A stretch of DNA of 64,000 nt from Linanthus parryae (taxonomy: Eukaryota > Streptophyta > Magnoliopsida > Ericales > Polemoniaceae): positions 74,184,127 to 74,248,126 of the forward strand of contig JALGPY010000006.1 of the NCBI GenBank assembly GCA_023055425.1. Reading direction: 5' to 3'. Positions 35,201-45,079 of the stretch are shown piece after piece. A model generated the notes under the pieces. That model worked only from the letters and a program-made list of their open reading frames with translations, searched no databases and was not told where the DNA came from. The position numbers and the translations under genes were made by a program. Within the stretch, counting starts at the first letter, position 1. The number at the start of each line of letters is the position of its first letter.

Positions 35201-36439
35201 TAAATTTTCTTTCATCATTAAATAACATATAATCAATCTATGGATTCAGGAGTTAGAATAAAATCAGAAGCTCCCCCTAAATTCATGCTGAAAACTGCAT
35301 CAAGTGTTTCAAACCTTTGAAACCATTTTCAAGGCCTTGAAGCCTAAATAACATCACTTTAAGCATGAAAAAATATTTTTACATTCTCTTAAAACAAATT
35401 ACCAAAATGTTCATGAGATTCAAGTGCAACTAAGAATAAATACACAGGTGCATGTGGGGTCTAGTGTGACTTTCATGAAATAGTCTAAATTTTGAAGTCA
35501 AACACATGATCTAACCATGGAAATGAAGAATCAATCATAGAAATGAAGAAAATCTAAGATGAAGTTTTTTAATCAATGCTAAGCATAAACATGCAAGGAT
35601 GAATTCATGGCTAGAAAATATATTTACCACCTGATTCAAGAACGGAGTAAATGAAAGAGTGAAATTGCCTCCAATCCTTGAGTAGAATGGTGACATAACT
35701 CCCCTCCATAGTAGTACAAAGATTGGAATCAAGTTTTTAATGATTGCGAGACTAGAAAACGAAGTTTTGATAGTGTTTTTGTGAGGTCAACACCCAGAAA
35801 TGGGATGAAGTTTAGAGAGAGAGAAGAGAGCATGTATGGGTGTTCTTGAAGAGAAAAAGATGAAGAAAAATGAGAGTGAGAAAGCTAGAGAGTGATGAGT
35901 GATTGAAGTGATGTGAGGATGGATTGGATAATCCTACAATGGGATATACATACAAAGTGATAGGCAGTAGTTTTTTTAATTTGGGAGTTGACTTGCATGG
36001 GAGAGGAAGAGGAGCATGAACGGAATTAAAGTCTCCCAACAAGTTAGTTGGGGTAGAAATAGAAAAGGCCAAAATTGGGGGGTGAAAATAAAATTTCCAA
36101 TTAATATATAAACACATATAAGTTAATTCTCATAAGTTAATATATTACCAAATAATTTAACATAAACCACTTTGTATAGAAATATCAAAATCCATTTTAG
36201 AAAATTACAACTAACTCCCAAATATAAAAAATTAGTTTTATTTAGTATTATCCAAGATCTAAAAACTATATAATAACCTCAAAACTAAATTCTATATAAC
36301 CATTCATGTCCAATGACACCCTTATACTTAAACTAAGAAGAAGTCAAGAATATGTTTGAAATATATTGTTTTTCAAAATTTTCGACTTATTTTTCCAAAA
36401 TGACCAAATAACTCCATAACTTAAATACGGGGTATTACA
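32300..36439 (-). repeat. GY 3' LTR, interrupted by S2
   Basis: Read on the minus strand, it starts TGTAATACCCCGTATTTAAG at 36439 and ends TTGTTTCA at 32300. Without S2 it is about 2.9 kb. The region near 35810-35850 is a CT-rich tract (minus strand), typical of the transcribed start of gypsy LTRs. The part at 32460-33470 is AT-rich and non-coding. Small open frames on either strand have no recognisable domain. Confidence 0.75.
34158..35353 (-). repeat. S2: isolated Sirevirus-like LTR inside the GY LTR
   Basis: The plus strand begins TGTAGGAATAACTATAGG and ends about CCTAAATAACA. It contains the ACTCTAGAAAGG tract with a poly-G run near 34192, the CCACTTGGACCTACGTCTCT block near 34465, and TTCAAGGCCTTGAA-type motifs near 34280 and 35330. 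No interior is attached, so it is a solo LTR or a remnant. I could not find matching 5-bp duplications (AGTAA left, TCACT right), so at least one end may be altered. Confidence 0.75.
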
Positions 36440-36494
36440 TTATATCCCCCTTAAACGAAGCTTCATCCCCGAAGAATAAGAAAACTTTTAAGTG
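36440..36494 (-). mobile_element. GY polypurine tract and 3' interior, plus S1 right duplication
   Basis: On the minus strand CTTCGGGGATGAAGC is followed by TTTAAGGGGGATATAA, directly before the GY LTR start. AAGTG at 36490-36494 is the right target duplication of S1 (CACTT in element sense). This short piece and 6015-7128 make the whole GY interior. Confidence 0.7.
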
Positions 36495-37785
36495 TGAAAG
36501 GGGGGAGTATGCAGATGAATATGTAGCACAAATACTCTAGAAGGGGGGGGGGGTTGAATAGAGTATTTCAACTTTTTGCAAAACTAGAGGAGAAAAAGAG
36601 TTTTACTTTTAGTGCAAAGGAGTTCAAGGCCTTGAACACAAATTCAAGCCTTTGGAATGAAATTCAACTTGCAAAAAAACAGACAAGTCTTTTTCAAGGC
36701 CTTGAAAAGAGTTTCAAGGACTTGAAAAGAGTTTCAAGCCCTTGAAAAACAGATAAGTTTGAATGTTGTAAGAACTATGAATATGAAAGAACTGTAAATG
36801 TAAGAGACAAATGATTTATAGAGTTCAGTCCACTTGGACCTACGTCTCTACCTCAGGGATCTTCTCCTTTCAGGATTTTCAACTCAATTCTTATTAATCA
36901 AAAGCTAAGCCCTAGATCTCAAGCACAGAGAATTGCTTTACTCTCTTACAGCTTGTGGTTCTCCCTAACATATCTAGTACCTGCCCTAGCTGACTGATTA
37001 ACTAAGAATTCTCTATTGTTCACTTTGAACAATCCTTGAGAATGATGTAGAAGTATTACAAAAATGATCTACCAATAAAGTACACTACAGAAGAACACTG
37101 GAATAGAAAACTGCAGTGAACTTCTGTGTGTTGGATTGTGCGGGTGATGAAATTCTTTGATGCTTGCCAATCCAGGACTTTATCTCTCTCTTTGACCGTT
37201 GAGTGTTGTTCTTGTTGCTTCAAAAATGAGCTCTATTTATACTTAAAAAAGCTCTGGAAATCTTCCTATATTTTCAGCAACAAATCTCCTATTTTGTAGG
37301 CAACAAACTTTGACTCTTTGACATCTTGTCCAACGGTTAGACGATCACAATCTTCAGAGATATTGTTGTGATCTTGCATTTAAACAAATTGAGAAGCTTT
37401 CATGGAGTTTTGATTGATAACATAATTATCTTCTCAAACTGTTTCCATTCCTGCACAAGTCAGATTTGGAAACTATCCCTGCAAACTAGGAAATAGATTT
37501 TCCTGCAAAAGTATAGTAAAACAGATGACTTCTTATGTTCAAACATGTCGAGTTAATTTGTATTTCATAATCAAATGATAATAAATCAAGCATAAGGGTG
37601 AGAGAGAATAAATCAGATTAGAAGAGTTCACAGAAAACTCCCTCTGAGAATAAGCATACAGGTTATTCAGTTTCAAGGCTATACTATTTTCAAGCCTTTG
37701 AGAACAGATTCAAGGCTTTGAAAGTTGATTCAATGCCTTGAAATAGTTTTTCTATTTCAAGCCTTGTGCAACCTATGACCTTACA
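36495..37785 (-). repeat. 3' LTR of S1
   Basis: This is 1291 bp. The plus strand begins TGAAAGGGGGGAG and ends ATGACCTTACA. TTCAAGGCCTTGAA motifs occur near 36625 and 36691, with variants near 36720-36745 and 37685-37765. An ACTCTAGAAGG tract followed by poly-G lies at 36534-36553. The 5' LTR is 58 bp shorter. Confidence 0.9.
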
Positions 37786-37799
37786 ATGACCCCCTTGAT
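37786..37799 (-). promoter_or_regulatory. Polypurine tract, S1
   Basis: The plus strand ATGACCCCCTTGAT reads ATCAAGGGGGTCAT on the minus strand, directly before the 3' LTR start TGTAAGG. Confidence 0.8.
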
Positions 37800-38055
37800 G
37801 AAATACAAAACCAAGACTTGTTTGATTATTAGTCTCTGCAAAAAAATACTGATTAGTATAAAGTTCAAATAGCATGATAGTTCCAAAAGATCCAACTTAT
37901 TCAATTCACCAACATAAAATAAAAGCTCGGCAGATAATTCCTTAGAATAAAACCTAAAAACCCTAGAATTTCTCCACCTTTTTGACTTTCATCAAAAAGT
38001 TAAAGAAAATGTTGGATCAAGTGTCTGGAAAATTTTGAAAATAAAACTTAAAATC

Positions 38056-39820
38056 TTAAAAGAGAGAATGGGGAAGAAAGAGTAGGCAGGATAAAAGGGT
38101 TGGTTCTTCATCTCCATCTTCATCTCCCTTTTCTTCCCCACTGTCATCATCAGTCTTATCATGTTCTTCCAGTTCTTCTTCATTCTCATCAGCAGTAGTT
38201 AATTCTTCATCCTCGTCCTTGGTAGCAACCTTTGGAGATTTCTTCTTTTTCTTCAAAGTAAGTAGCAGATCATCTGAGTCAGGACTGTTTACTTCATCTC
38301 CTTCCTGAGCAGCTTGTTTAACCACTTGTTTTCCCTTATCTTTGACTGGAGCAGCCTCTTCCTGGTTGGAATGTTCACTTGGCAAATTCTTCTCAGAACC
38401 ATCTTTCTTTGTACCTTCTTCATCCTCAGGAACATAAAACACAGTCATGCTCCTGAAGATGTCATCATATACTTAACTTGTCCCATATCAGTCTCAAGAC
38501 CATAAACAGTTTCTTTGATCTCTTCCAAATCCAACTCAAAACCATCAAGTCTCTGATTGTCTGTAGGCTGAGAAGTCTGACTTGAAGGGGGAGTCAAGGT
38601 CTTGGGCTTAAGAAATTTCTTTGCACCCAGTTCTTCTTCAGTCAAATCTGAGTACAACTTCCAAGTCTTTTATTTAGTTTTTACCAATCCAATTTTCTCA
38701 AAGGCTTTCTCATTAAGCATTCCAATGCCAGAAGTGACTGATTCCTCTCCACCAGTTGGAATCTCAAAGTGTTCAAAGAACAAAGTGAGCATATTTGCAT
38801 AGGGCAGAGTATGCATCCTTTTATTGGTATGGCTAAAGAGCATATCTTCAATAACTAACTTTGGAAGATCAATCTCATAACCTTGCATGATCAGATACAT
38901 GATTTGCAGCATTCTCTCAGTTACCAACTCTTTAGAGTGCTCTCTGGGAAAGATACACCTTCCAAAATAGTGTGAAGTACTTTGGCTTCAACATTTAACA
39001 CAAAGTGTGTTAATTATTTGACTGAGGTGGGAGTGTTTGGTAGGTAGAACTCTTCTCTGGCTAATTTCAGTACTTCTGTCTTAGGTGGGTAATTGCTTGT
39101 GTCATACCTCTTGGGACAGCCTAGTAAATTGACAAACTCAGAGTGATCCAATTCTATATCAATTCCAGCAACTCTAGATTGAATTACCAAGTGTGCTGAT
39201 CTCCTAACTAGTTTCAAGTTCAGATAGAAGATTTTGGTGAGTCTTGGGTAGGCTAACTCTTTAGGGTTCAGCATAAACCACAGAGAACTCTTCTTTAACA
39301 TAGAGATGCACTTAAGATTCATGTGTTCCACCATATGCATGTTGATCATAATACATAAAGAAATGGATCTGGAAGCAAAACCATTGAACCACTGATCTTT
39401 AGAAGTGTTTGAGATGAACCATGTTTCATCAGGGGTTGGGTTCTTTGAGTAGATCTGCAAGGCCTTCTCCATATGATCTTCTGGCTGTTCTTCTGTTACC
39501 TTTCCTTTCCCTTTTTCAGCTTGATTTCCCTTCTTCTTTTTCTTCACTTTCTTGGGGCTAGAGATATCTGTTTCAAGTTGCTTCTCTGCAGAAGCTCTCT
39601 CTTTCTTCTTCTTATTCTTTTCTAAAGAGGGAGTTGCAACCTTCTTGACTTTCTTTTTGGGTGGAGGAAGATCTGCAACTGCCTCTGCACTAGGGGTTCT
39701 AGAGCTAGAGTCTCCACTAATCTCTTTAACTTCATCAACTGATGCATTTCTTTTCTTCTCTGAACTAGGTTTTGACCCTCCACCCATCTTGATTCTGTCT
39801 GAGGCTCTCCTTGTGCTCAT
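38056..39820 (-). pseudogene. Extra reading frame of S1 after pol (env-like position)
   Basis: It starts at the ATG at 39820 (MSTRRASDRIKMGGG) and runs about 590 codons with frameshifts near 39010, 38660 and 38450. The first 130 residues are strongly basic with several KKKxK clusters (KKKVKK, KKVKKKKKG) that look like nuclear localisation signals. The middle, about residues 140-360, has RLTKIFYLNLKLVRRSAHL, GCPKRYD and REHSKELVTERMLQIMYLIM. It resembles the plant-transposon-type domain found in Athila and Sirevirus accessory frames. The C-terminus is acidic and lysine-rich. I see no signal peptide or membrane segment. Some Sireviruses carry an env-like frame in this position; its function is unknown. 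Confidence 0.75.
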
Positions 39821-40278
39821 TAGGGTTTGGGAGAAGAATAGAGAGAGAGAGGTAGCAATGATACTGAAAGATAGAGAAGATAAGAGGATAAATACTAAAA
39901 GTGTTTGAGTTTCAAAAGGAAACTAGAATATCTCTCTGATCTGAAAATATCTGTTATGATAAGGGAAAATTCAAATCTTTTAGGCCGTTGGAAATCAAAT
40001 ATTAAAATACTATATTTGGCTAAAAATTAATTTTGAAAAGGTGGGGGAAATATTGAGCAACTACAGAGATAGCACTCAATACTGAAAGATCCAAGATTGT
40101 TGACTAACTAGTTCAGCAGACTTATTTTCAAGGTTTTGAAAAGATTCTCAAGGTCTTGAAAAACTGCAACACTGAAACAAATAAGATCAAATTTTTGAAA
40201 GGATTTTCAAGGCTTTGAAAATCAGTTCATACCTTTGCAACCCACATAATAACTTACCTTCTCACCTGATGCTCCCAC
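39821..40278 (-). other. Spacer between RNase H and the extra frame (S1)
   Basis: This 460-bp stretch has no coding signature. It carries decayed copies of the family palindrome near 40128-40160 and 40205-40220. It may contain a splice acceptor or subgenomic promoter for the extra frame, but none can be pinned down. Confidence 0.5.
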
Positions 40279-41780
40279 CTAAACCAATGCATCTTTATTT
40301 AGCTTGCCTAATTCCAGTCTTAGAGCTGAAAATCTTTCATCTGGAAATGTTTTAGTGAAGATATCTGCAAGTTGCATGTTAGTAGAAACAAACTCAAGAA
40401 AAATATCACCTTTCTCAGCATGATCTCTGATGAAATGACGTCTAACATCAATATGCTTGGTTCTTGAATGTTGTACATGGTTCTTTGTGATAGATATTGC
40501 ACTAGTGTTGTTACATTTGATGGGAATACTTATGAAATAAAATCCAAGATCTCTCAACTGTTTAGCAATCCACAACACTTGTGAACAACATGCACCAGCA
40601 GATATATACTCAGCTTCAGCTGTTGATAGAGCAACTGAGTTCTGTTTCTTGGAGTGCCAACTGATCAGAAATGATCCAATAAATTAGCAAGTTCCAGAAT
40701 TGCTCTTTCTATCAACTTTCTAACCTGCAAAGTCTACATCTAAAAATCTATGCAAAGAGAAGTTAGAATGTCTTGGATACCAAAGCCCTAAGTCTTTCGT
40801 ACCATTGAGATATCTGAATATTCTCTTCATAGAAGTTAAGTGTGATTCCTTTGTATCAGCTTGAAATCTTGCACACATACATACACTGAACATGATATCT
40901 GGTCTGCTAGCAAAAAGGTATAGTAATGATCCAATCATACCTCTATATTCTTTCACATTGACACTCTTACCAGATTCATCTTTATCTAAAGACAGTGTAG
41001 ATATCATTGGAGTCTTGATCTCTTTGGATTGATACATGTTGTACTTGTTCAGCAAAAATCTAGTATACTTTCTTTGATGCAGAAAGATGCCCTTCTTCAA
41101 TTGATGTATTTAAAGTCCAAGGAAGAATTTCAACTCTCCCATCATGCTCATCTCAAATTCCTTGCTCATAAGACTTAAGAATTGTTTGCATAGAAGATCA
41201 TTAGTAGATCCAAACAGAATACCATCAATATAAATCTGATATACAAGTAGATCTTTCTCATGAGTCTTTATGAAAAGGGTCTTGTCTACCAATCCTCTTT
41301 TGAAATCATTTTCAAGCAGAAATTTTGACAATCTTTCATACCAAGCTCTTGGAGCTTGTTTCAAACCATAAAGAGCTTTGTTAACTTTATAAACGTAATC
41401 TGGAAACTTATCACTTTCAAAACCAGGAGGTTGTGCAACATAAACTTCTTCTTGCAAGTATCCATTCAGAAAAGCACATTTCAGATCCACTTAAAAAAGT
41501 TTCATGTTTTTGAAAGATGCAAATGCAAGCAGAATTCTAATTGCTTCTAGCCTGGAAACTGGAGAAAAAGTTTCCTCATAATCAATACCTTCTTCTTCAT
41601 TGTAACCTTAAGCAACTAACCTTGCTTTGTTTCTGATCACCTTGCCATTTTCATCCAACTTATTTCTGAACACCCATCTGGTACCAATGACAGACTGATT
41701 TGTAGGTTGAGGAACTAGGTTCCAAACCTTATTCCTTTCAAACTCATTGAGTTCACTTTGCATAGAAATGATCTAGTCTA
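40279..41780 (-). pseudogene. S1 reverse transcriptase and RNase H
   Basis: RT begins near 41780 with a frameshifted IGTRWVFRNK region. It has the catalytic MDLKCAFLNGYLQEEVYV block, YGLKQAPRAWYERLS and the active site as YIDG at 41221-41232, where the second Asp is lost. Then come SRPDIMFSVCMCARFQ and RYLNGTKDLGLWYP. RNase H follows with ACCSQVLWIAKQLRDLGF, KHIDVRRHFIRDHAEKG and QLADIFTKTF, ending LNKDALV at 40279. Stops near 41490, 41105 and 40690 interrupt it. Confidence 0.9.
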
Positions 41781-42456
41781 CTTCTTTTAGTGCTTCCTTC
41801 ACAGTTTTAGGTTATACAAGAGAGATAAAAGCATTAAAAGCACATAAGTTCTTCAACTGTGATCTAGTTTGTGTACTAGTGGTTGGATGTGAAATGATAT
41901 TATCAACTGGATGAGATAAGAGATATTTGAATCTATTTATTGGAGACTAAGGTTTAGGTTCTCAATATATCTTTTCTGGTTTTGAAGTAGTGGCTTTTTC
42001 ACTTTTATCCTTCTGATCATCTTTTTCAAGGCTTTGAGGCTTGTTTTCAAGGCCTTGAACACCATTTTCAAGGTCTTGAAAATGTCTTCTGTTTTCTTCT
42101 GAGCCTTTCTTGAACCCAAGAGAGTTCTCATTCTCTTCTTTTTATTCATGCTTGTTCATATTCAGATCTGCAAAACTTTTACTCAAAGGACCATCATAGC
42201 TTTCATCAAAGATAACATGAATATTTTCTTCAACCATCTTGGTTCTTTTATTATAAACCCTATAAGCTTTGCTAGAAAGGGAATAACCAAGAAATTTACC
42301 TTCATCACTTCTTGCATCAAACTTACCCAAGTTGTCCTTACCATTGTTGTGGACATAGCATGTGCAACCAAAGGGGCTGAAGTATGAGATGTTTGGCTTC
42401 CTCCCTTTGAAGAGTTCATAGGGGTTTTCTTCAAGATAGGCCTGATCAAGCACCTG
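41781..42456 (-). pseudogene. S1 integrase C-terminal part and linker
   Basis: From the breakpoint at 42456 downward it encodes the integrase C-terminal region (NPYELFKGRKPNISYFSPFG, then GKFLGYSLSSKAYRVYNKR and VEENIHVIFDESYDG), with a one-base shift near 42449-42440 relative to the longest frame. The linker at 41937-42149 holds FKTLK, FKALK and LKALK repeats, encoded by three TTCAAGGCCTTGAA variants near 42029-42080. It continues the 5' part that stops at 11247. Confidence 0.9.
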
Positions 42457-43834
42457 TTCGTGGAACCACCCGAAGGGGCTAGGGTGAAAGTGGGTATTAA
42501 AAAAGAAGATTGACATGGATGGTAATGTGATTACCTATAAGGGCCAATTTGTGGCTAAAGGATTCAGACAGATTCATGGTATTGACTATGATGAAACCTT
42601 TTCACTAGTCGCAATGACCCAATCATCTGAATCTTACTTGCTATTGCAGCTTAGTACGACTATCAGATTTGGCAGATGGATGTTAAAACGACATTCCTTT
42701 ATGGGAATCTCCTCGAGGATGTATATATGACACAACCTGAGGGTTTTGAAGGTCCAAAGCAATCCAAAAAAGTCTGTAAACTGCAACGATCAATTTATTG
42801 ATTGAAGCAGGCTTCTAGGAGTTGGAATCGACGTTTTGATGAAGTGGTCAAAGAGTTTGGCTTCATCAGAAATGAAGATGAATCTTGTGTTTACAAGAAG
42901 GTTAGTGGGAGCTCTGTTTCTTTTGTGGTCTTGTTTGTGGATGACATACTACTCATTGGGAACGACATTCCTATGTTGCAATCTGTTAAAGATTGGCTAG
43001 GAAAGTGTTTCTCAATGAAAGAATTAAGTTAAGAAGCTTATATACTTGGTATCAAGATCTATAGAGATAGATCTAAAAGGCTGCTCAGCGTAAGTCAAAG
43101 TAAACATATAGACAAGGTGTTGAAGCGGTTCAACATGCAAGATTCCAAGAAGGGATTCTTGCACATGTCGCATGGAATCACTCTTTCAAAAAGTGGTTGT
43201 CCTTCCAATTATATTGAGAAGGAACGCATGAGTGGGGTTCCCTATGCCTCGCCCATAGGATCCATCATGTACGCCATGTTATGTACTAGACCAGATGTTT
43301 CATATGCATTGAGTATGACAAGCAGATCTCAGTCCAATCCAGGTGAGAGTTATTGGATTGCAGTCAAGAACATCCTAAAGTACTTGAGAAGAACTAAGGA
43401 TGTGTTCCTGATATTTGGAGGTGAGGAGGAGTTGCGTGTAAGGGGTTACACTGATGAAAGCTTCCAAACTGACAGAGATTATTTCAGATAACAGTCGGGA
43501 TTTGTGTTTTGCCTGAAAGTAGCAGCATTGAGCTGGAAGCTTTCCAAGCAAGAGACGGTGGCTGATTCTACAATAGAGGCTGAGTACATTGCTGCCAATG
43601 GAGAAAAGAAGGTTGTTTGGATTAGGAAGTTCATCACTGAGCTTGGTGTGGTTCCTAGCATTGTGGATCTAGTAGAGTTGTATTGTGAGAACAATGGGGA
43701 AATCGTGCAATCAAAGGAACCCAAGTCACACCTAAAATCCAAGAACGTACTCAGGAAGTTCCATCTTATTCGAGATATTATCGATAGAGGAGATGTTCGG
43801 ATATGCAATATTGGCTCTAGTGCAAGTGGGAGAG
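42457..43834 (+). pseudogene. Copia reverse transcriptase and RNase H (3' part of element B)
   Basis: It starts at the inversion breakpoint with VEPPEGA. It then carries TYKGQFVAKGFRQIHGIDYDE, the catalytic MDVK block frameshifted near 42680, YxLKQASRSWNRRFDEVVKEF and the active site as FVDD at 42934-42945. The RNase H part has TRPDVSYALSM, GYTDESFQTDRD and DSTIEAEYIAA. Stops and shifts lie near 42650, 43031 and 43490. It lacks the N-terminal residues present at 11248-11340. A purine tract, AAGTGGGAGAG, at 43824-43834 precedes the LTR. Confidence 0.9.
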
Positions 43835-44968
43835 TGTTGGAATAGATGCCCTAGAGGCAATCTAGTTTAGTATGAACAGTAATTGGCTAGAATATTCATT
43901 GTATTGTTTATGGAGGTATTTAATATAATGAAGTCCTTAGATTCACAATTGTGTTGTATATCTTAAATATCCCTAGTCCATTATACTGATTAACAGAACA
44001 ATCTTCTATAGACTAGTATGGGGTTGGATTGATATGGAGATATCACGGTTCAAAAAATGGGTATGCATTAGTGTAACGGCATACTGGATTGACCCGTTTC
44101 CGAGAAGGCTACATACATGTTATGTTAAAGTCACAAGTGCTTATCGCGGTGACAACGGTATTGTCATCCTTAGACTTGAAGTCACTAGATCATCTAGTTG
44201 TGGAATGTTGTGTTTTTGGTAGCGTCAAACGCTACACCGTGACTGGGTAGTCATAAAGGGGCGTACCGGACACAATATAAAGAAAGCTTCGAAATCTTAG
44301 TGATGTAGAAGAATTTTTCCCTCCCCCATAACGGGAGCAAATATCAGAGGCCACTCGAGGGATAGTGCTTATAGAATGTCTTGCCAGAATAAAAAAACAA
44401 TATAGGATATTTATGTTATTTGCACGAATAAAATTATTCCCAGGATCGAGGAACTATAGATTGGATATACGAGTGTGACTTCTATGTCTCGTGTGCAATC
44501 CGGATATAGAGACAAAGGGATGAGACAATACTTGCACAAGGTTTGTCGGATGACGATTTCTATTAGTTGGGTGGAATGGATGTGTTGCTAGACACCGCTC
44601 CATTTTAGTAAATAGTTACTACCAACTAGGTAGAAACCTATAGATTCACACGCCATATGGGTTGAACTAGACTTGGGAATTAATTAATATGATTAATTAA
44701 TTAGAAGGATTAAAACGCAACAACTTGCTAACTTAGTAGGACTAACATGCAAGTTGGACTAATCCGAACTTGAGTAGGATTAGGAGAGGGCCTTTATGTA
44801 GTAACAAGGAGTTGTTGGACTATATGAAGGATGCTCCTAGATTCCTTCCTACATACTAATGCTCAGAACATACTTGAGTAGGAGAGAAGCAAGGAGAGAG
44901 AGAGAGAAAAAGGAGCGTCCGACCCCCTTGCCCGCCCCCTCTACCCGTCGGCCAAGAGCGGAGGCTGA
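43835..44968 (+). repeat. 3' LTR of B, truncated
   Basis: It begins TGTTGGAATAGATGCC and aligns with the B 5' LTR until GGCCAAGAGCGGAGGCTGA at 44968, where it stops. The last roughly 280 bases are missing and D pol follows directly. This is a deletion junction: the missing part also includes the rest of D gag, protease and integrase, roughly 3 kb judged from copy C. Confidence 0.88.
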
Positions 44969-45079
44969 CAAATTCAAGAACCACAAAACACTGATTCTGC
45001 GATGAAGCATGAGCAGGAACCACAAAGCGTTGCGGAGTAGCCTGTTCAAGTAACACAAAAACTCCGTAAGTTGAGTAGG
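44969..45079 (+). pseudogene. D pol fragment, integrase-RT linker
   Basis: This 111-bp fragment aligns with the linker of C (17620-17735): an IQEPQ start, the MKHEQEPQ segment and VTQKLRKLSR. A stop (TAG) lies at about 45038. It ends with GTAGG (45075-45079), the left target duplication of G. D pol resumes at 52949. Confidence 0.88.

Larger units (their letters stand above)
11248..42456. other. Inferred 31.2-kb inverted segment
   Basis: Reversing this segment rejoins five elements that are otherwise cut in two. S1 is cut in integrase: the left side ends ATTCTGAA at 11247 and the right side, read on the minus strand, begins GAACAGGTGC. B is cut in reverse transcriptase, between the VWT codons at 11248 and the VEPPEGA codons after 42460. 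D, E and GY have their two halves on opposite sides of the breakpoints in opposite orientation. The three bases GAA (11245-11247) and TTC (42457-42459) are shared by both ends, which fits end joining with microhomology. About one base is missing from the B coding sequence at its cut. C is wholly inside and G wholly outside, and both are uncut. The sequence alone cannot separate a true inversion from a misassembly. Confidence 0.85.
36495..42456 (-). mobile_element. S1, 3' part
   Basis: In element order this holds integrase C-terminal part, reverse transcriptase, RNase H, an extra reading frame, a purine tract and the 3' LTR. Its first base, 42456, continues the integrase codon cut at 11247. 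No second Sirevirus interior occurs in the window, and the LTRs at 7129 and 36495 both carry the full family pattern. Confidence 0.9.

Noticed and set aside
34158..35353. S2 as a solo LTR with confirmed target duplication.
   Set aside because: Flanks AGTAA and TCACT do not match under any end placement I tried, so only a lone LTR is claimed.
38056..39820. The extra frame of S1 as a captured host gene.
   Set aside because: Position, orientation and a plant-transposon-like central region fit a Sirevirus accessory frame; no intron remnant or host family is recognisable.
42142..42516. A 124-codon frame spanning the 42456 junction.
   Set aside because: The end beyond the breakpoint is antisense B reverse transcriptase read by chance; only the part below 42456 is real integrase.
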